A stretch of DNA of 64,000 nt, taken from positions 310,001-374,000 of the forward strand of contig CAWDZK010000006.1 in the NCBI GenBank assembly GCA_963807005.1, given 5' to 3'. The notes under the pieces are model-generated. The model worked only from the letters and a program-made list of their open reading frames with translations. It had not been told where the DNA came from and ran no database searches. Source of the DNA: CAWDZK01 sp963807005. GTDB taxonomy: Bacteria; Actinomycetota; Actinomycetes; JACCUZ01. Each line of letters opens with the position of its first letter. The stretch's first letter is position 1. Below are positions 32,638-40,914 of the stretch, one piece after another. Made by a program: the position numbers and the translations under genes.

Positions 32638-34130
32638 ACGACCTCCTGCTGCCGCTTCTGCTCGCGCTCCCGCTGGCCGGGGCCCTCGCCCTGCTCCTGC
32701 TCCCCGGGCCGGCCGGCGAGCGGGTGGCAGTGCCGTTCGGGGTGGCGGTCACCGGCCTGACCTTCGCGGTGTCGGTCTGGGCGACCGCGGCCACGCCGGA
32801 GACCGACGTCGCGTGGGTTCCCGACCTGGGACTGCGCTTCCACCTGGGGCTGGACGGCGTGTCGGCGCCCTTGGTGCTGCTCACCACGCTGCTGGTGCTG
32901 CTCTGCACCGTCTACCTGCTGAAGGTGCGCCCGGAGGCGGGTCGGCTGCGGGCGCTGGTCGGGCTGCTGATGCTCCTCGAGGTCGGCATGCTCGGCACTT
33001 TCGTCGCCCTGGACATGCTGCTGTTCTTCGTCTTCTTCGAGGTCGTGCTGGTGCCGATGTGGTTCGTCATCGCCCAGTGGGGCGACGACAAGGTGCCCGG
33101 CGGGCGGCTCCGCGCCGCCAACGTGTTCATCCTCTTCACCCTGCTGGGCAGCGCCGTGATGCTTCTGGGCATCCTGCTCGTGGGGCTCGAGGCCGGCACG
33201 TTCGACCTGGTCGAGCTCGCCGACCGGGGCGGTGCCGGCATCGGCCGGACCACCCAGGTGCTCGCCTTCGTCGCCCTGGCCCTGGGGCTGGCGGTCAAGA
33301 CCCCGATGTGGCCGCTGCACTCGTGGCTGCCCGACGCGCACACAGCGGCCCCGACGGTGGGCTCGGTGCTGCTGGCGGGCGTGCTGCTGAAGATGGGCAC
33401 CTACGGCCTGGTCCGGATCGCGCTGCCGGTCGTGCCGGAGGGTGCCGAGGTGGTGGCACCGTTCCTCGGAGCGCTGGCCGTGGTGGGCATCCTCTACGGC
33501 TCGCTCGCGTGCCTCGCCCAGCGTGACCTCAAGCGGCTGATCGCGTTCAGCAGCGTCGGCCACATGGGCTTCGTGCTGCTGGGCATCTCGACGCTGACCC
33601 CGGTCGGCGTCAACGGCGCCCTGTACGCCAACATCGCGCACGGCCTCATCACCGGCCTGCTCTTCTTCCTGGTCGGCGCGATCAAGGACCGGCACCACAC
33701 GGCCGACATCGACGTGCTCGGCGGCGGACTCTACGAGCGGACCCCCCGGTTGGGCGGCCTGCTGGTCTTCGCCGCCGTCGCGAGCCTGGGGCTCCCCGGG
33801 CTGGCCGGCTTCTGGGGGGAGATGCTCACGCTGCTGGGCGCCTTCCGGCCCGACCCGGCCCTGTCGCGCAGCTACTACCTGGTGCTGATGGCGCTGGCCG
33901 GCGTCGGCGTCGTCTTGACCACCACCTACTTCGTCCAGGTCGTCCGCCGGGTCGCCCAGGGGACGTCGTTCCAGGCCTGGCGGGACGCCGTGCTGCTGCG
34001 GGACGCGAGCAGCCACGAGCTGGCGGTCTGGTCGCCGGTGGTCGTGCTGGTCGTCGGACTTGGCCTGTGGCCCGGCTGGCTGCTGGACGCGACCGCGCCG
34101 GTGGTCGAGCGGCTGCTGGGCGGCGGCTGA
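32634..34130 (+). CDS. nuoM: NADH-quinone oxidoreductase subunit M (second cluster)
   Basis: Second NuoM copy (498 aa). Key motifs are FFVFFEVVLVPMWFVIAQWG with the conserved glutamate and KTPMWPLHSWLPDAHTAAPT with the conserved lysine, so the proton-pump residues are retained. About 14 membrane helices. ATG overlaps the nuoL stop by 4 bp and its stop shares one base with the nuoN ATG. Confidence 0.94.
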   Translation: MNDLLLPLLLALPLAGALALLLLPGPAGERVAVPFGVAVTGLTFAVSVWATAATPETDVAWVPDLGLRFHLGLDGVSAPLVLLTTLLVLLCTVYLLKVRPEAGRLRALVGLLMLLEVGMLGTFVALDMLLFFVFFEVVLVPMWFVIAQWGDDKVPGGRLRAANVFILFTLLGSAVMLLGILLVGLEAGTFDLVELADRGGAGIGRTTQVLAFVALALGLAVKTPMWPLHSWLPDAHTAAPTVGSVLLAGVLLKMGTYGLVRIALPVVPEGAEVVAPFLGALAVVGILYGSLACLAQRDLKRLIAFSSVGHMGFVLLGISTLTPVGVNGALYANIAHGLITGLLFFLVGAIKDRHHTADIDVLGGGLYERTPRLGGLLVFAAVASLGLPGLAGFWGEMLTLLGAFRPDPALSRSYYLVLMALAGVGVVLTTTYFVQVVRRVAQGTSFQAWRDAVLLRDASSHELAVWSPVVVLVVGLGLWPGWLLDATAPVVERLLGGG

Positions 34131-35602
34131 TGCCGACCTCGGTGCAGTCGGTCGACTGGCAGGCCGTGGCACCACCGCTGCTGGTCGCCCTGCTGGGCCT
34201 GCTGCTGCTCGTGCTTGACGCGTTCCTCCCGGAGCGGCGGCGGGAGGTGACGGGCTGGCTGGCGGGGCTCGGGCTGCTGGCCGCCCTGGCCCTCCTGGTC
34301 CCGCTGGTGGGGGAGCGGCGGGAGACTTTCTGCGTCCCCGGCGAGGGGCTGGTCCTGCCTGCCTGCTCCTACGTCGTCGACGACCTGACGCTGGTGTTCC
34401 AGGCCGTCGTGCTCGCCGGAGCCGTCGTGGTCGTGCTGCTGTCGCTGGACACGGTCCGGCTGGCCCGGATCCCACCGGGCGAGTACTGGTTCCTGCTGCT
34501 GGCGTCCGTCTCCGGCGCGCTGACGCTGGCGGCGAGCCGGGACGTCCTCACCCTCGTCGTCGCCCTCGAGGTGGTCTCGCTCCCGGCGTTCGCCCTGGTC
34601 GCGCTGCGCCGCTACGACGGCCGGAGCAGCGAGGCAGCGCTCAAGCTGTTCCTCGTCTCGGTCGTGTCGACCGCGGTGATGCTGTTCGGGCTGAGCCTGG
34701 TCTACGGCGCCACCGGTCAGGTGTTCCTCGACCGGATCGCGACCTCGCTGGACGCGCCGGGAGGCCACCGGCCGGTGCTGGTGCTCGGCGTGGTGCTCTC
34801 GATCGCGGGCTTCGGCTTCAAGGTCGCCGCTGTGCCGTTCCACGTGTGGGCGCCGGACACCTACGAGGGTGCCCCGGTGCCGGTCGCGGCCTACCTCTCG
34901 GTGGTGTCCAAGGCGGCCGGCTTCGTCGGGCTGGCCCTGCTGCTGACCCGTGGTTTCGCGCCGTACGCCGACGTGTGGGGACCGACCCTGGCGGTGCTCG
35001 CCGCCCTGACCATGACGGTCGGGAACCTCGCGGCGCTGCGGCAGAAGCATGCCGTCCGGCTGCTGGCCTGGTCCTCGGTGGCGCAGTCCGGCTACATCCT
35101 GGTGCCGCTCGGCTCCGCCTCGGTCGGCCACGTGGACGACGTGCTGCCGGCCACCGTGGCCTACGTGCTGGCGTACGCGGTGATGAACCTCGGGGCGTTC
35201 TCGGTGGTCACCCTGGTGGGCCGGCACCGGCCGGCGAACCTGCTGCTCGACTACCGCTCGCTGGGCCGGACCGAGCCGCTGACGGCGTTCGCGCTGGCGT
35301 TCTCGCTGGCCGGCCTGGCGGGGCTGCCGCCCGGTCTCCTGGGGCTGTTCGCCAAGGTGGTCGTGTTCCGGGAGCCGGTCGGCCAGGGCCTCGGCTGGCT
35401 CGCTGTCGTGATGGCGGTCAACGTCGTGATCGGCCTGGCCTACTACCTGTCGTGGGCGGCGTCGCTGTACGTGCGGACCGGTCGCGGCGCGCGGCCCCCG
35501 TCGTACCGCATCTCGTGGTCGGACGGGCTGGCCGTCGGCATCACGCTCGGCGCGGCACTCTGGCTCTCGGTCGCCCCCGGCCTGGTGCTGGGGTTCGGCT
35601 AG
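34130..35602 (+). CDS. nuoN: NADH-quinone oxidoreductase subunit N (second cluster)
   Basis: Second NuoN copy (490 aa), last gene of the variant cluster. Conserved stretches include VVALEVVSLPAFALVALRRY, GFKVAAVPFHVWAPDTYEGAP and KHAVRLLAWSSVAQSGYIL. The ATG at 34130 overlaps the nuoM stop by one base, and the upstream extension of the open frame is not used. HtpX starts 83 bp later with its own ribosome site, and could be cotranscribed. Confidence 0.93.
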   Translation: MPTSVQSVDWQAVAPPLLVALLGLLLLVLDAFLPERRREVTGWLAGLGLLAALALLVPLVGERRETFCVPGEGLVLPACSYVVDDLTLVFQAVVLAGAVVVVLLSLDTVRLARIPPGEYWFLLLASVSGALTLAASRDVLTLVVALEVVSLPAFALVALRRYDGRSSEAALKLFLVSVVSTAVMLFGLSLVYGATGQVFLDRIATSLDAPGGHRPVLVLGVVLSIAGFGFKVAAVPFHVWAPDTYEGAPVPVAAYLSVVSKAAGFVGLALLLTRGFAPYADVWGPTLAVLAALTMTVGNLAALRQKHAVRLLAWSSVAQSGYILVPLGSASVGHVDDVLPATVAYVLAYAVMNLGAFSVVTLVGRHRPANLLLDYRSLGRTEPLTAFALAFSLAGLAGLPPGLLGLFAKVVVFREPVGQGLGWLAVVMAVNVVIGLAYYLSWAASLYVRTGRGARPPSYRISWSDGLAVGITLGAALWLSVAPGLVLGFG

Positions 35603-35685
35603 CCCGCTCGCGGGAACGCCGGTCCCGGGTCCCACGTTCCACCCACGACGACCCACTCGCTCCGAGCCCTGCTGAGGAGTCCCTG

Positions 35686-36549
35686 GTGCACCGGCACGCC
35701 AACGGCGTCAAGACCGCCGTCCTGCTCGCCCTGATGACGGGGCTGATCCTGCTCGTCGGGAGCTGGCTCGGCGGCAGCGGCGGCCTGACGATCGCGTTCC
35801 TGCTCGCGCTGGGCGTCAACGGGGTGGCGTACTTCATGAGCGACAAGCTCGCGCTGCGGTCGATGCGCGCACGCCCGGTCAGCGAGGCCGAGCAGCCGGC
35901 GATGTACCGGATCGTCCGCGAGCTCTCCACGGCGGCTCGACAGCCGATGCCGCGGCTCTACGTGTCCCCGACCAACGCCCCGAACGCCTTCGCCACCGGA
36001 CGCAACCCGCGCAACGCGGCCGTCTGCTGCACCGAGGGCATCCTCGGCCTGCTCGACGAGCGGGAGCTGCGGGGGGTCCTGGGCCACGAGCTCTCGCACG
36101 TCTACAACCGCGACATCCTCATCTCCTCGGTCGCCGCCGGGCTGGCCAGCGTCGTGATGTACCTCGGCTACCTCGCCTACCTCGTGCCCTTCGGACGGGG
36201 CGACGACGACGACGGCCCCGGCCCGCTCGGCGCCCTGGCCGTGCTCATCCTCGGCCCGGTCGCGGCCGGCCTGATCCAGATGGCGATCAGCAGGTCGCGG
36301 GAGTACCAGGCCGACGCCTCCGGCGCCCAGGTCACCGGGGACCCGCTGGCCCTGGCCAGCGCGCTGCGCAAGCTGGAGCTCGGGACCCGGTCGCTGCCGC
36401 TGCCGCCGGAGCCGGGCCTGCAGACCACCAGCGCCCTGATGATCGCGAACCCGTTCCGCCAGCAGGGCATGGCGAACCTGTTCTCGACGCACCCGCCGAT
36501 GGCCGAGCGGATCGCCCGGCTGGAGCAGATGGCCGGCTACCGGCGCTGA
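35686..36549 (+). CDS. htpX: HtpX-like membrane zinc metalloprotease
   Basis: M48-family integral membrane protease (287 aa) that degrades misfolded membrane proteins. Two N-terminal hydrophobic segments (about 11-28 and 33-50) precede the catalytic HELSH at 134-138, followed by two more membrane segments and the third zinc ligand in SREYQADASG. The GTG at 35686 has a strong GAGGAG site 9 nt upstream, which decides the start within a much longer open frame. It directly follows the second nuo cluster, so it may help with quality control of that large membrane complex, which is an inference from position only. Confidence 0.93.
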   Translation: MHRHANGVKTAVLLALMTGLILLVGSWLGGSGGLTIAFLLALGVNGVAYFMSDKLALRSMRARPVSEAEQPAMYRIVRELSTAARQPMPRLYVSPTNAPNAFATGRNPRNAAVCCTEGILGLLDERELRGVLGHELSHVYNRDILISSVAAGLASVVMYLGYLAYLVPFGRGDDDDGPGPLGALAVLILGPVAAGLIQMAISRSREYQADASGAQVTGDPLALASALRKLELGTRSLPLPPEPGLQTTSALMIANPFRQQGMANLFSTHPPMAERIARLEQMAGYRR

Positions 36550-36602
36550 CCCGACGGGTCGGCCGCGGGTCGGCGTCGGGCAGGGAGGTATCCGGACGAC
36601 CG

Positions 36603-38105
36603 TCAGGTGACGGGCACCAGCAGGCGGTACGACGGCTTCCCCAGCTCGAGAAAACGGTGCTCCAGCTCGGTCAGCAGGGGGGCGGCCAGCCCGTCGCTGC
36701 GCCACTGGACGAGGACGACCGCGTCGGCCGCCGCGAAGTAGCGCCGCATCGCGCGCTGCCACTCCGCGTCCCGGCGCCGCTCGCGCGGGGTGGGCCCGGA
36801 GCCGAGGTCGCCCCGGTCCTGGCCGTAGGTCAGGCCGGTCACGTCGACGATCACGGGACAGCCGTTGCGCAGGTCGCGGGTCAGCACGTCGGCGGTGACC
36901 AGGGCGGCGGCGCTGTCCGCGGCGACGCAGTGGAGGCCCGAGAACGCCGCCGCCGCGCCGGGCGGCACCCGTCGGCCCTCCGGCTGGGTGACGACGTGCG
37001 CCGACAGCGCGGCCAGGGCGACCAGGCCCGCTGCCGGCGCCCACAGCCGCAGCGGTGCCGGGCGGACCGGGACGGCGGCGACCGCGAGATCGGCGCCGGC
37101 GCCGGCCAGCAGGGCCAGCGCCGGTGCCACGAAGGTGGCGTAGTGCCCGAAGTAGGAGGGCGAGGTCAGCAGCAGGCCCCCCTGGGCCACCAGCAGGAGC
37201 GCCCACAGCCGCGCCGCCGGGCGGCGCCAGGCGACCAGCAGCACCAGCACGCCCACGGCGGCCGCGACCGCGGTCGCGACGAGCGCCAGCCCGGGAGCCA
37301 CCGGGGCCGGCGAGAGCTGCAGCGCCTCGATGCTGGCCAGCCGGGACGTGGTCGACACGCCGTTGTCCGGACGCCCGAGCTGGTCGAGGACGACCATGCG
37401 CAGCATCGGGCCGGGGGCCGCGACGAGGAACGGCAGGCACACCGCGGCCGCTGCGGCCGCCCCGGCCGCAGCGAAGGTCAGCCCGGCCCGGCGGCCGTCC
37501 CGGCGGAGCAGCCAGAGCAGCAGGACCACGAACGCCACCACCGCCCAGACCTTCACCGCCACGGCCAGCCCGAGGGCGACCCCGGCCAGCGCCACCCGCC
37601 GCCGGGACCGCGGCCGGCCCTCGGCGCCGAGGAGGGCCAGCGCGGCCAGCAGCCCGAGGTTGACCAGCGGCTCGAGCAGGGTGGTCCGCTCGGCGTACGT
37701 CGCCGGCTGCCACACGGCGTACCCGAGCCCGGCGACCAGGCCGGCGCGGGGGGAGATCCGCCGCGCGACCACCCAGACGAGGACGGCCGAGGCCGCGCCG
37801 ACCAGCATGAACGCCAGCCGTCCGGCGGCCAGCCCCGCGGGATCCGAGCCGACGAGCCGCCCCAGGGCCGCGAACGGAGCGAGCACCAGCGTGCTGCCGG
37901 GCGGGTGCAGCAGGAGGTAGTCGCGGTAGGGGAGCCGGCCGGACAGCAGCGCGCCGGCCGAGGAGTAGTAGACGCCGTCGTCGTAGGCGAGGATCCCGGT
38001 CAGGCCCCCGCCGCGCAGCACGGGGATGATCCGCGCGGCGAGGGCGACCAGAGCGACGACCAGGGGTGCGCTGGTACGTCGCACGATCTGAGCAACGTGC
38101 GGCAC
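36603..38105 (-). CDS. Polytopic membrane protein, GT-C glycosyltransferase-like
   Basis: Membrane protein of 500 aa with about ten to twelve helices. The first extracytoplasmic loop has DDGVYYSSAGALLSGRLPYR followed by DYLLLHPPGS, the acidic-loop pattern of GT-C lipid-linked sugar transferases (PMT/ArnT/GT39-like). A soluble C-terminal domain of about 120 residues follows the last helix. It is probably a mannosyl- or arabinosyl-type transferase in cell-envelope glycosylation, but the acceptor is unknown. The gene is convergent with htpX (53 bp apart). Confidence 0.75.
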   Translation of the reverse strand: MPHVAQIVRRTSAPLVVALVALAARIIPVLRGGGLTGILAYDDGVYYSSAGALLSGRLPYRDYLLLHPPGSTLVLAPFAALGRLVGSDPAGLAAGRLAFMLVGAASAVLVWVVARRISPRAGLVAGLGYAVWQPATYAERTTLLEPLVNLGLLAALALLGAEGRPRSRRRVALAGVALGLAVAVKVWAVVAFVVLLLWLLRRDGRRAGLTFAAAGAAAAAAVCLPFLVAAPGPMLRMVVLDQLGRPDNGVSTTSRLASIEALQLSPAPVAPGLALVATAVAAAVGVLVLLVAWRRPAARLWALLLVAQGGLLLTSPSYFGHYATFVAPALALLAGAGADLAVAAVPVRPAPLRLWAPAAGLVALAALSAHVVTQPEGRRVPPGAAAAFSGLHCVAADSAAALVTADVLTRDLRNGCPVIVDVTGLTYGQDRGDLGSGPTPRERRRDAEWQRAMRRYFAAADAVVLVQWRSDGLAAPLLTELEHRFLELGKPSYRLLVPVT

Positions 38106-38159
38106 TCCCCGGAGGTTGCCGTGGCGACCTGTGAGGTTCCTGGCAGTCCTCCGGCAGTC

Positions 38160-38410
38160 TCAGCCGTCCAGCCGCACCGGCATCAGCTGCGAGAACGGGC
38201 TGTTCGCGCCGTCCGACGGCCGGATCGCGAGCGGTGACACGGACCGTCCAGCTCGAGCACCAGCCGGTCGCCGCCGAACCTCAGCGCCGCACGAGGAAGG
38301 CCAGGTCGACGCCGACCACCAGGTCGCCGTTTCGGAGCAGGGTGCTCTCCACCTGGCTCAGCGGTGTCTCGACCAGGTCGAGGGTCAAGCGACGCAGCCG
38401 TCGACCGCGG
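38160..38410 (-). pseudogene. Relic of a DnaN-like (beta-clamp-family) C-terminus
   Basis: Minus-strand coding traces in at least two frames. From about 38400 down, one frame reads NGDLVVGVDLAFLVRR and then meets a stop. The next frame continues with LRFGGDRLVLELDGP, and the third gives PLAIRPSDGANSPFS and LMPVRLDG with a stop at 38160-38162. Together these resemble the last 60 or so residues of a sliding-clamp-like domain, as found in DnaN and in actinobacterial MerR/DnaN-like proteins. Two frameshifts and a missing N-terminal part mark it as decayed. It starts right at the stop of the YajQ-family gene. Confidence 0.6.
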
Positions 38411-38899
38411 TCAGCGGTAGTTGACGAACTGCAGCGCGAAGTCCAGGTCCTTGCCCTTGAGCAACGCCTGCACGGCCTGCAGGTCGTCCCGGCTCTTGGA
38501 GCTGACCCGCAGCTCGTCGCCCTGGATCTGGGCCTTGACCGACTTCGGCCCCTCGTCCCGGATGATCTTCGACACCTTCTTGGCGTTGTCGGCCGAGATG
38601 CCCTGCTCGATGTCGCAGACCAGGTAGAAGTCCTTGCCCGAGAGCGTGGGCTCGCCCTTCTTCAGCGCCTTCAACGAGATGCCGCGCTTGATCAGCTTGG
38701 TCTCGAAGACGTCGAGGATGGCCTTGACCCGCTCCTCGCTGTCGGCCTCCATCCGTACCGACTCGCCGGACCACTTGATGCTCGCCCCGACGTTCTTGAA
38801 GTCGAACCGGGTCGCGATCTCCTTGCCGGTCTGGTTCAGCGCGTTGTCGACCTCCTGGTGGTCGACCTTGCTCACGATGTCGAAGGATGAGTCAGCCAT
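38411..38899 (-). CDS. yajQ: YajQ-family nucleotide-binding protein
   Basis: YajQ/UPF0234 protein of 162 aa, full length, with the N-terminus SFDIVSKVDHQEVDNALNQT, then RFDFKNVGASIKWSGES and DEGPKSVKAQIQGDELRVSS, and a final LDFALQFVNYR. Homologues bind cyclic di-GMP or RNA and act as small effector proteins; the role in actinobacteria is open. The ATG follows a -10-like TAGCGT by 6 nt, so the mRNA may be leaderless. The stop is followed at once by the decayed clamp-like fragment. Confidence 0.95.
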   Translation of the reverse strand: MADSSFDIVSKVDHQEVDNALNQTGKEIATRFDFKNVGASIKWSGESVRMEADSEERVKAILDVFETKLIKRGISLKALKKGEPTLSGKDFYLVCDIEQGISADNAKKVSKIIRDEGPKSVKAQIQGDELRVSSKSRDDLQAVQALLKGKDLDFALQFVNYR

Positions 38900-38905
38900 G
38901 GCGGC

Positions 38906-38911
38906 ACGCTA
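38906..38911 (-). promoter_or_regulatory. Candidate -10 box for the YajQ-family gene (leaderless)
   Basis: TAGCGT on the minus strand with 6 nt to the ATG at 38899, in the 105-bp gap to the divergent secreted-protein gene at 39005. A further -10-like TAGGGT lies near 38945 on the plus strand and could serve the other gene. Confidence 0.4.
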
Positions 38912-39004
38912 TCCGACCGTGTGCGGGCCGGTGAGGGGGCGGGATAGGGTCCGCTTCGTCCCATTCGCACCACGCGTCTCGTACGCCGGGGGAGACCGCC
39001 ACCC

Positions 39005-39820
39005 ATGAGCACGTCCGTCCTGCGCCGGCTGGCGCCGACCCTGACACTGGTCGCCGCCCTGGTCGGCGGTCTGGTCGGTGCCGTTCCCGGGGCCGCCGCC
39101 GCGCCGGTTCCCCTGGCGGCGCGGGAGCGCGGGTTCGACGTCTCCTACCCCCAGTGCGGCACGGTGCTGCCGACCCGTGCCGACTTCGCCGTGGTCGGCG
39201 TCGACGGCGGCCGCCCGTTCGACCCGAACCCGTGCCTGGCCGAGCAGGTGGCCTGGGCCCGCGGGTCCGGCCGCCCGGCGTACTACGTCAACACGGCCAA
39301 CCCGGGTCCGCGGCTGTCCAGCCACTGGCCCCTGGGCCAGCGCACCCCCAGGGTCTGCCGCCGGTCGAGGCCGGACTCGGCGGCCTGCGCCTTCGACTAC
39401 GGGGTCAACGCCGCCAAGGACTCCTTCGTCCGCGCCCGGGCCGCTGCCCGCGCGGTCGGGGCACCGGACGTCCGCCGGTCGACCTGGTGGCTGGACGTCG
39501 AGATGCACAACACCTGGGAGTCGCTGGAGTACGGCGAGCGGCCGAAGTACCTGCGCAACGACACCGCCGTGCTGGCTGGCATGACCCGGGCGCTGAAGCG
39601 GCGCGGGGTCCGCGCGGTCGGCGTCTACAGCACCGCGCACCAGTGGGGCCGGATCACCGGCGGCGCACGGCTGGGCCGGGCACCGGTCTGGTACGCCGGC
39701 ACCGGCTCGGCGGCCACGGCGCGCCGCCGGTGCCGACCGGCCTGGTCCTTCACGGGCGGCCCGGTCCGGCTGACCCAGTTCCTCGCGAGGAACGGCCTCG
39801 ACGGCAACCTGCGCTGCTAG
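39005..39820 (+). CDS. Secreted protein with glycoside-hydrolase-like (GH25/DUF1906-type) fold
   Basis: Exported protein of 271 aa. A signal peptide is clear: RR near residue 8, a hydrophobic core, and a likely cleavage after AAAA near residue 33. The mature part opens with GFDVSYPQCG, then FAVVGVDGGRPFDPNPCLAEQ, YYVNTANPGP, and STWWLDVEMHNTWESLE. These recall TIM-barrel lysozyme-like proteins with acidic residues at strand ends. Six cysteines suggest disulfides. Function is unknown; cell-wall hydrolysis is only a guess. Confidence 0.7.
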   Translation: MSTSVLRRLAPTLTLVAALVGGLVGAVPGAAAAPVPLAARERGFDVSYPQCGTVLPTRADFAVVGVDGGRPFDPNPCLAEQVAWARGSGRPAYYVNTANPGPRLSSHWPLGQRTPRVCRRSRPDSAACAFDYGVNAAKDSFVRARAAARAVGAPDVRRSTWWLDVEMHNTWESLEYGERPKYLRNDTAVLAGMTRALKRRGVRAVGVYSTAHQWGRITGGARLGRAPVWYAGTGSAATARRRCRPAWSFTGGPVRLTQFLARNGLDGNLRC

Positions 39821-40167
39821 GGCGTGCCCGGGGTATCCGGCCCCAGCGGTGCCGAGGCCTCCGGCGCGCCGCTCGACTTGAGCTCGACGAAGATCGTGTG
39901 CGTCTCGGTGTCGCCGATGTTCTCGCCGTGGTGCTGCTGGGCCGGCAGCCAGGTGGCCAGCCCCGGCTCCAGGGCCACGTCCCGGGTCGCCCCGCCGTGG
40001 TGCAGTCGTCGGCGGAAGGACGAGAGCGTGTACATGACGCTGTCCGGGTGCTCGTGCGGGCTGGTCCGGTCGCCCGGCCGGTCGGTGTACTCGAGAACGC
40101 GGACCCGGTCGTTCTCGAAGACGACCTTGTACTTGTCCGGGTCGGTGTCGGTGGGGTCGAGGCTCAT
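39817..40167 (-). CDS. Cupin-domain protein
   Basis: Small single-domain cupin of 116 aa. The first cupin motif is visible as TSPHEHPDSVMYTLSSF with two histidines and a following acidic position, and the second is weak (HHGENIGDTETHTIFVEL). Such proteins bind a metal and act as enzymes or sensors; no substrate can be named. It overlaps the 3' end of the opposing secreted-protein gene by 4 bp and lies 93 bp after the response regulator gene on the same strand. Confidence 0.8.
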   Translation of the reverse strand: MSLDPTDTDPDKYKVVFENDRVRVLEYTDRPGDRTSPHEHPDSVMYTLSSFRRRLHHGGATRDVALEPGLATWLPAQQHHGENIGDTETHTIFVELKSSGAPEASAPLGPDTPGTP

Positions 40168-40260
40168 GATCGGCAGTGTGCCGCCCCTGTCAATCCCTCG
40201 CCGAGGACGTGGTGGCCGGCCCCAGAACGAGCGGGATTCGGGGTGCGGGAGGGGACCGGG

Positions 40261-40914
40261 TCAGACCAGTCGGCGGGCCGAGGCCCAGCGGGTCAGCTCG
40301 TGCCGGTTGGACAGCTGCAGCTTGCGCAGCACGGCGGACACGTGCGTCTCGACGGTCTTCACCGAGATGAACAGCGCCTTGCCCACCTCCTTGTACGTGT
40401 AGCCGCGGGCGATCAGCCGCAGCACCTCCCGTTCCCGTTGGGACAGACGGTCCAGGTCCTCGTCGACCGTTGCCACGTCGGTGGTCGCGGCGAACGCGTC
40501 CAGGACGAAGCCGGCCAACCGCGGCGAGAACACCGCGTCGCCGTCGGCCACCCGGCGCACCGCCGCGGCGAGCTCCGGTCCGGTGATCGACTTGGTGACG
40601 TAGCCGCGTGCGCCGCCGCGGACCACGGCGATGACGTCCTCGGGCGCGTCGCTGACCGACAGGGCGAGGAACCGGACGTCGGGCAGCTCGGTCACCAGCT
40701 CCTGCAGGACGGCGCGACCGCCGCCTCCGGGCAGGTGCACGTCGAGCAGCACGACGTCCGGGCGGGTCGCCTTGATGACCGCCACCGCCTGCTGGGCGTC
40801 CTCGGCCTCGCCGACGACCTCGACCGCGTCCCCGAGCTCGGCGCGCACGCCGGAGCGGAACATCCGGTGGTCGTCGACGAGCACCACCCGTACCGGGCGC
40901 TGTTCCTCGCTCAC
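40261..40914 (-). CDS. LuxR/NarL-family response regulator
   Basis: Two-domain response regulator of 217 aa. The receiver domain (about 8-125) has the acidic pair D14/D15, the phosphoacceptor D58 in VVLLDVHLPG, and Lys in GYVTKSITG. The C-terminal LuxR-type HTH (about 150-212) reads LSQREREVLRLIARGYTYKE then SVKTVETHVSAVLRKL. The GTG at 40914 overlaps the sensor kinase stop by 4 bp. The kinase, this regulator and the divergent PspC/LiaF-like gene form a self-contained envelope-stress unit; the tandem repeats at 42206-42239 are the likely binding site. Confidence 0.93.
   Translation of the reverse strand: MSEEQRPVRVVLVDDHRMFRSGVRAELGDAVEVVGEAEDAQQAVAVIKATRPDVVLLDVHLPGGGGRAVLQELVTELPDVRFLALSVSDAPEDVIAVVRGGARGYVTKSITGPELAAAVRRVADGDAVFSPRLAGFVLDAFAATTDVATVDEDLDRLSQREREVLRLIARGYTYKEVGKALFISVKTVETHVSAVLRKLQLSNRHELTRWASARRLV

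Noticed and set aside
38116..38424. Plus-strand frame of 102 codons between the GT-C-like gene and the YajQ-family gene
   Set aside because: No start context or recognisable sequence; the minus strand of the same stretch carries clamp-like peptide traces, which explain it better.
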